Assembly: GCA_023428865.1 (NCBI GenBank)
Contig: JAEYWT010000272.1
Coordinates: 1-6,662 of the forward strand
DNA from: Bacteroidota bacterium
Lineage (GTDB): Bacteria; Bacteroidota; Bacteroidia; Flavobacteriales_F; PHOS-HE28
DNA length: 6,662 nt
Direction of reading: 5' to 3'
Both the position numbers and the translations under genes were made by a program. Of the stretch, positions 4,048 through 6,662 are shown piece by piece. The first letter of the stretch is position 1. The number at the start of each line of letters is the position of its first letter. The notes under the pieces are model-generated. The model worked only from the letters and a program-made list of their open reading frames with translations. It was not told the origin of the DNA and did not search any database.

Positions 4048-6618
4048 ATGGCGAAGAAGAGCGGAGAATTGGTGATCGTGGAGTCACCGGCCAAAGCGAA
4101 GACCATCGAGAAATACCTCGGCGATGGCTTTACCGTACTAAGCAGCTATGGCCACGTGCGCGACCTGCCCGAACGCGATCTGAGCGTTGATGTGGAGAAT
4201 GGGTTCGAACCCACCTACATCATCCCCGACGATAAGAAGGACCGCCTCAAACAACTCCAGAAGGAAGCCGACAAGGCATCCACCGTTTGGCTCGCGACTG
4301 ATGAAGACCGCGAGGGAGAAGCCATCAGCTGGCACCTGAAAGAGGCCCTGAAACTGCCCGATAGCAAGGTGAAACGCATCACCTTCAATGAGATCACCAA
4401 GAAGGCCATACTCGAAGCCATCGAGAATCCACGCCAGATCGATGTCCACTTGGTAGATGCCCAGCAGGCCCGCCGCGTGCTGGATCGGTTGGTGGGCTAC
4501 GAACTCAGCCCCGTGCTGTGGCGCAAGGTGAAGCCGAGCCTCAGCGCGGGTCGCGTGCAAAGCGTCGCCGTCCGCATCATCGTGGAGCGCGAACGCGAGA
4601 TCCTCGACTTCAACAGCAAGAGCGCTTTCCGCATCACGGCGATCTTCACCACGGGCACTGGTGCTTCGGTGAAGGCCGAATTGCCGGCGCGTTTCGCCAC
4701 CGAAGCAGAGGCCATGGAGTTCCTGCAAGGCTGCCTCGACGCGTCCTTCACGGTGAATGCCGTGGAGAAGAAACCCGGCAAACGCACACCCGCCGCACCC
4801 TTCACCACCTCAACCCTTCAACAGGAAGCCAGCCGCAAGCTCGGCTACGGGGTGGATCGCACCATGCGCATCGCCCAAGGCCTGTACGAGCAAGGGCACA
4901 TCACCTACATGCGTACCGATTCGGTCAACCTGAGCGAAGGCGCCATTGCAGCCGCCGAAGCACAGATCAGCACCCAATACGGCCCGCGTTACAGCAAACC
5001 ACGCCGCTACACCAGCAAGAGCAAAGGCGCCCAGGAAGCGCACGAAGCCATACGCCCGGCGGATATGATGGTGCGCAACGCCGGTGCCGACCGCGATGCC
5101 GAGCGCCTCTACGACCTCATCTGGAAACGCACCCTCGCCAGCCAGATGGCCGATGCCGAACTGGAGAAGACCGTGGTGGACATCGCCATCAGCTCACGTC
5201 CTGAGTCCCTCAAGGCATCCGGTGAAGTGATCCTCTTCGACGGCTTCCTCAAGGTCTACATGGAAGGCAAGGACGATGAGGATAGCGATGAGCAGGAAGG
5301 CCTGCTGCCCGATATGAAGCAGGGGGAGAACCTCGGTCTGCGCGAAATGGTCGCCACCGAGCGTTTCGATCGCCCTGCCCCGCGCTATACCGAAGCCAGC
5401 CTGGTGAAGAAGCTCGAAGAACTCGGCATCGGTCGCCCGAGTACCTACGCGGCTACCATCAGCACCGTTCAGAAGAAGAACTATGTGGTGAAGGAGGATC
5501 GTGAAGGTACCAAACGCGCCTATCGTATCCTCACCTTGGCGGATAATGCCATCAGTGATGTCACCGCCACGGAGAACGCTGGTGCCGAAAAACAAAAACT
5601 CTTTCCGACCGATATCGGCATGGTGGTGAATGACTTCCTCGTGGAGCATTTCCCCACCGTGGTAGACCTCAACTTCACCGCCAAGGTGGAGGAGGAGTTC
5701 GATGTGATCGCAGAAGGCAAGGAGAACTGGCGCGAAATGCTCGCCCGTTTCTACAAGCCTTTCCATGAAACGATCGGCACCGTGCAAGAGACCGCCGAAC
5801 GCGCCACAGGTTCGCGTGAGTTGGGTATCGATCCGGCCAGTGGCAAACCCATCATCGCACGTATCGGTCGCTTCGGACCCATGATCCAGATCGGTACCGT
5901 GGATGATGAGGAGAAGCCGCGTTTCGCTAGCCTACGCAAGGATCAGAGCATTCAGTCCATCACCCTACAGGAAGCGCTCGACCTCTTCAAGCTACCTCGC
6001 ACCTTGGGCGAACGCGATGGCGAGATCGTCTCCGTGGGTATCGGTCGTTTCGGGCCATATGTGCGCTTGGGTGCCACCTACGCCAGCCTAACCCCGGAAG
6101 ATGACCCGCTGGAGATCGACCTGCGCCGCGCTGTGGAACTGGTGGACCTTAAGAAAGCGGCCAACGCCACCCGCGACCTCGGCGAGTACAAAGGCGAACA
6201 GATCGTACAAGGCCGCGGCCGTTTCGGTCCCTTCGTGAAATACGGTAAGACCTATGCGAACATCCCCAAAGCCGAGGATCCCGCTACGGTCACCTTCGAA
6301 CGTGCCGTGGAATTGGTGGAAGCCAAACTCGCCGGCGCCCGCCAGAACATCCTTAAGGAATTCGAGGGCTCCGAGATACAGGTGTTGGCTGGCCGCTATG
6401 GTCCCTACATCACCGATGGCAACAAGAACGCCAACGTGCCCAAGGAGAAGGCGCCCGAAGAAGTGACCTTGGAGGAAGCCACCGCGCTACTGGCTGCCGC
6501 ACCCGAACGCAAAGGCGGCAAAAAGGGTCGCCGAGGTGCCACCAAGAGCGCACCAGCCAAAAAAGCCGCGAAGAAGGCAGCACCCAAGAAGGCTGCGAAA
6601 AAGGCCCCCAAGGCCTGA
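4048..6618 (+). CDS. topA: DNA topoisomerase I (type IA)
   Basis: Relaxes negatively supercoiled DNA by single-strand passage; acts on the nucleoid. The protein is 856 residues, full length for the family. The Toprim domain starts at LVIVESPAKAKTIEKYL, with Glu12 and the acidic motif DEDREGE (85-91). LVGYELSPVLWRKVKPSLSAGRVQSVAVR (148-176) is a conserved core block. The active-site tyrosine is Tyr287 in ITYMRTDS, followed by AQEAHEAIRP (328-337) and EELGIGRPSTYAATIST. The C-terminal part has no cysteines, so the zinc ribbons of the E. coli enzyme are absent. Four glycine/aromatic repeats replace them: GRFGPMIQIG (607), GRFGPYVRLG (666), GRFGPFVKYG (724) and GRYGPYITDG (782). A Lys/Ala-rich tail (about 822-856) should bind DNA nonspecifically. 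Start: ATG at 4048 leads directly into the conserved N-terminus, and AAGGA sits directly against it with no spacer, so it is a poor Shine-Dalgarno site. Confidence 0.97.
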   Translation: MAKKSGELVIVESPAKAKTIEKYLGDGFTVLSSYGHVRDLPERDLSVDVENGFEPTYIIPDDKKDRLKQLQKEADKASTVWLATDEDREGEAISWHLKEALKLPDSKVKRITFNEITKKAILEAIENPRQIDVHLVDAQQARRVLDRLVGYELSPVLWRKVKPSLSAGRVQSVAVRIIVEREREILDFNSKSAFRITAIFTTGTGASVKAELPARFATEAEAMEFLQGCLDASFTVNAVEKKPGKRTPAAPFTTSTLQQEASRKLGYGVDRTMRIAQGLYEQGHITYMRTDSVNLSEGAIAAAEAQISTQYGPRYSKPRRYTSKSKGAQEAHEAIRPADMMVRNAGADRDAERLYDLIWKRTLASQMADAELEKTVVDIAISSRPESLKASGEVILFDGFLKVYMEGKDDEDSDEQEGLLPDMKQGENLGLREMVATERFDRPAPRYTEASLVKKLEELGIGRPSTYAATISTVQKKNYVVKEDREGTKRAYRILTLADNAISDVTATENAGAEKQKLFPTDIGMVVNDFLVEHFPTVVDLNFTAKVEEEFDVIAEGKENWREMLARFYKPFHETIGTVQETAERATGSRELGIDPASGKPIIARIGRFGPMIQIGTVDDEEKPRFASLRKDQSIQSITLQEALDLFKLPRTLGERDGEIVSVGIGRFGPYVRLGATYASLTPEDDPLEIDLRRAVELVDLKKAANATRDLGEYKGEQIVQGRGRFGPFVKYGKTYANIPKAEDPATVTFERAVELVEAKLAGARQNILKEFEGSEIQVLAGRYGPYITDGNKNANVPKEKAPEEVTLEEATALLAAAPERKGGKKGRRGATKSAPAKKAAKKAAPKKAAKKAPKA

Positions 6619-6643
6619 TATCGTTTCGGTGCACACCGGTAGC

Positions 6644-6662
6644 GTCGACCCACTGGGTCGAC
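6644..6662 (+). terminator. Inverted repeat after topA, possible intrinsic terminator, truncated
   Basis: GTCGACCCA (6644-6652) and TGGGTCGAC (6654-6662) are exact reverse complements, best read as an 8-bp GC-rich stem with loop ACT, 25 bases past the topA stop. The window ends at the last stem base, so whether a T-tract follows cannot be seen. Confidence 0.5.

Noticed and set aside
4138..4728. 196-codon minus-strand frame antisense to topA
   Set aside because: Mirror image of conserved TopA codons, with no domain features of its own.
4518..5204. 228-codon plus-strand frame inside topA
   Set aside because: Arg/His-rich out-of-frame shadow of the conserved TopA core.

Overview
This window looks like a chromosomal housekeeping segment of a member of the Bacteroidota, probably a Flavobacteriales-type lineage with unusually high GC (roughly 55-60% by eye). 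The evidence is gene content and order (miaB, then a receiver-less sigma54-type activator, then an LptE-family lipoprotein), Bacteroidota-style -7 promoter boxes resembling TAnnTTTG, and weak use of Shine-Dalgarno sites. The lineage call rests on recalled family features, not on a search.

Layout. From about 3185 down to base 1 the minus strand carries a tightly packed operon: miaB (3159-1735), a sigma54-dependent activator (1738-524) and lptE (527 to the window edge, 3' end missing). Both junctions are 4-base stop/start overlaps (ATGA, then GTGA), which suggests translational coupling. Upstream on the same strand is a lipoprotein methionine sulfoxide reductase B (3809-3261), separated from miaB by about 100 bases that hold a good -7 box. 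A 238-base divergent spacer (3810-4047) contains two possible -7 boxes and a perfect 7-bp palindrome. topA, DNA topoisomerase I, fills 4048-6618 on the plus strand and is followed by a perfect inverted repeat cut by the window edge.

Functions. MiaB modifies tRNA position 37, LptE works with LptD to place LPS in the outer membrane, MsrB repairs oxidised methionine and TopA relaxes negative supercoils. The activator between miaB and lptE has no sensory domain, so its input is not visible here. Nothing suggests a mobile element, phage or defence system.

The most unusual signal is a degenerate heptanucleotide repeat (plus-strand consensus CCAACTG). One copy starts immediately after the activator's stop codon and forms the 5' end and part of the signal peptide of lptE. 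A second sits in frame inside miaB, where it encodes about 19 extra residues in a variable loop and can form an 11-bp hairpin. The two copies share an exact 12-mer. This looks like a dispersed short-repeat family that spreads into coding sequence.
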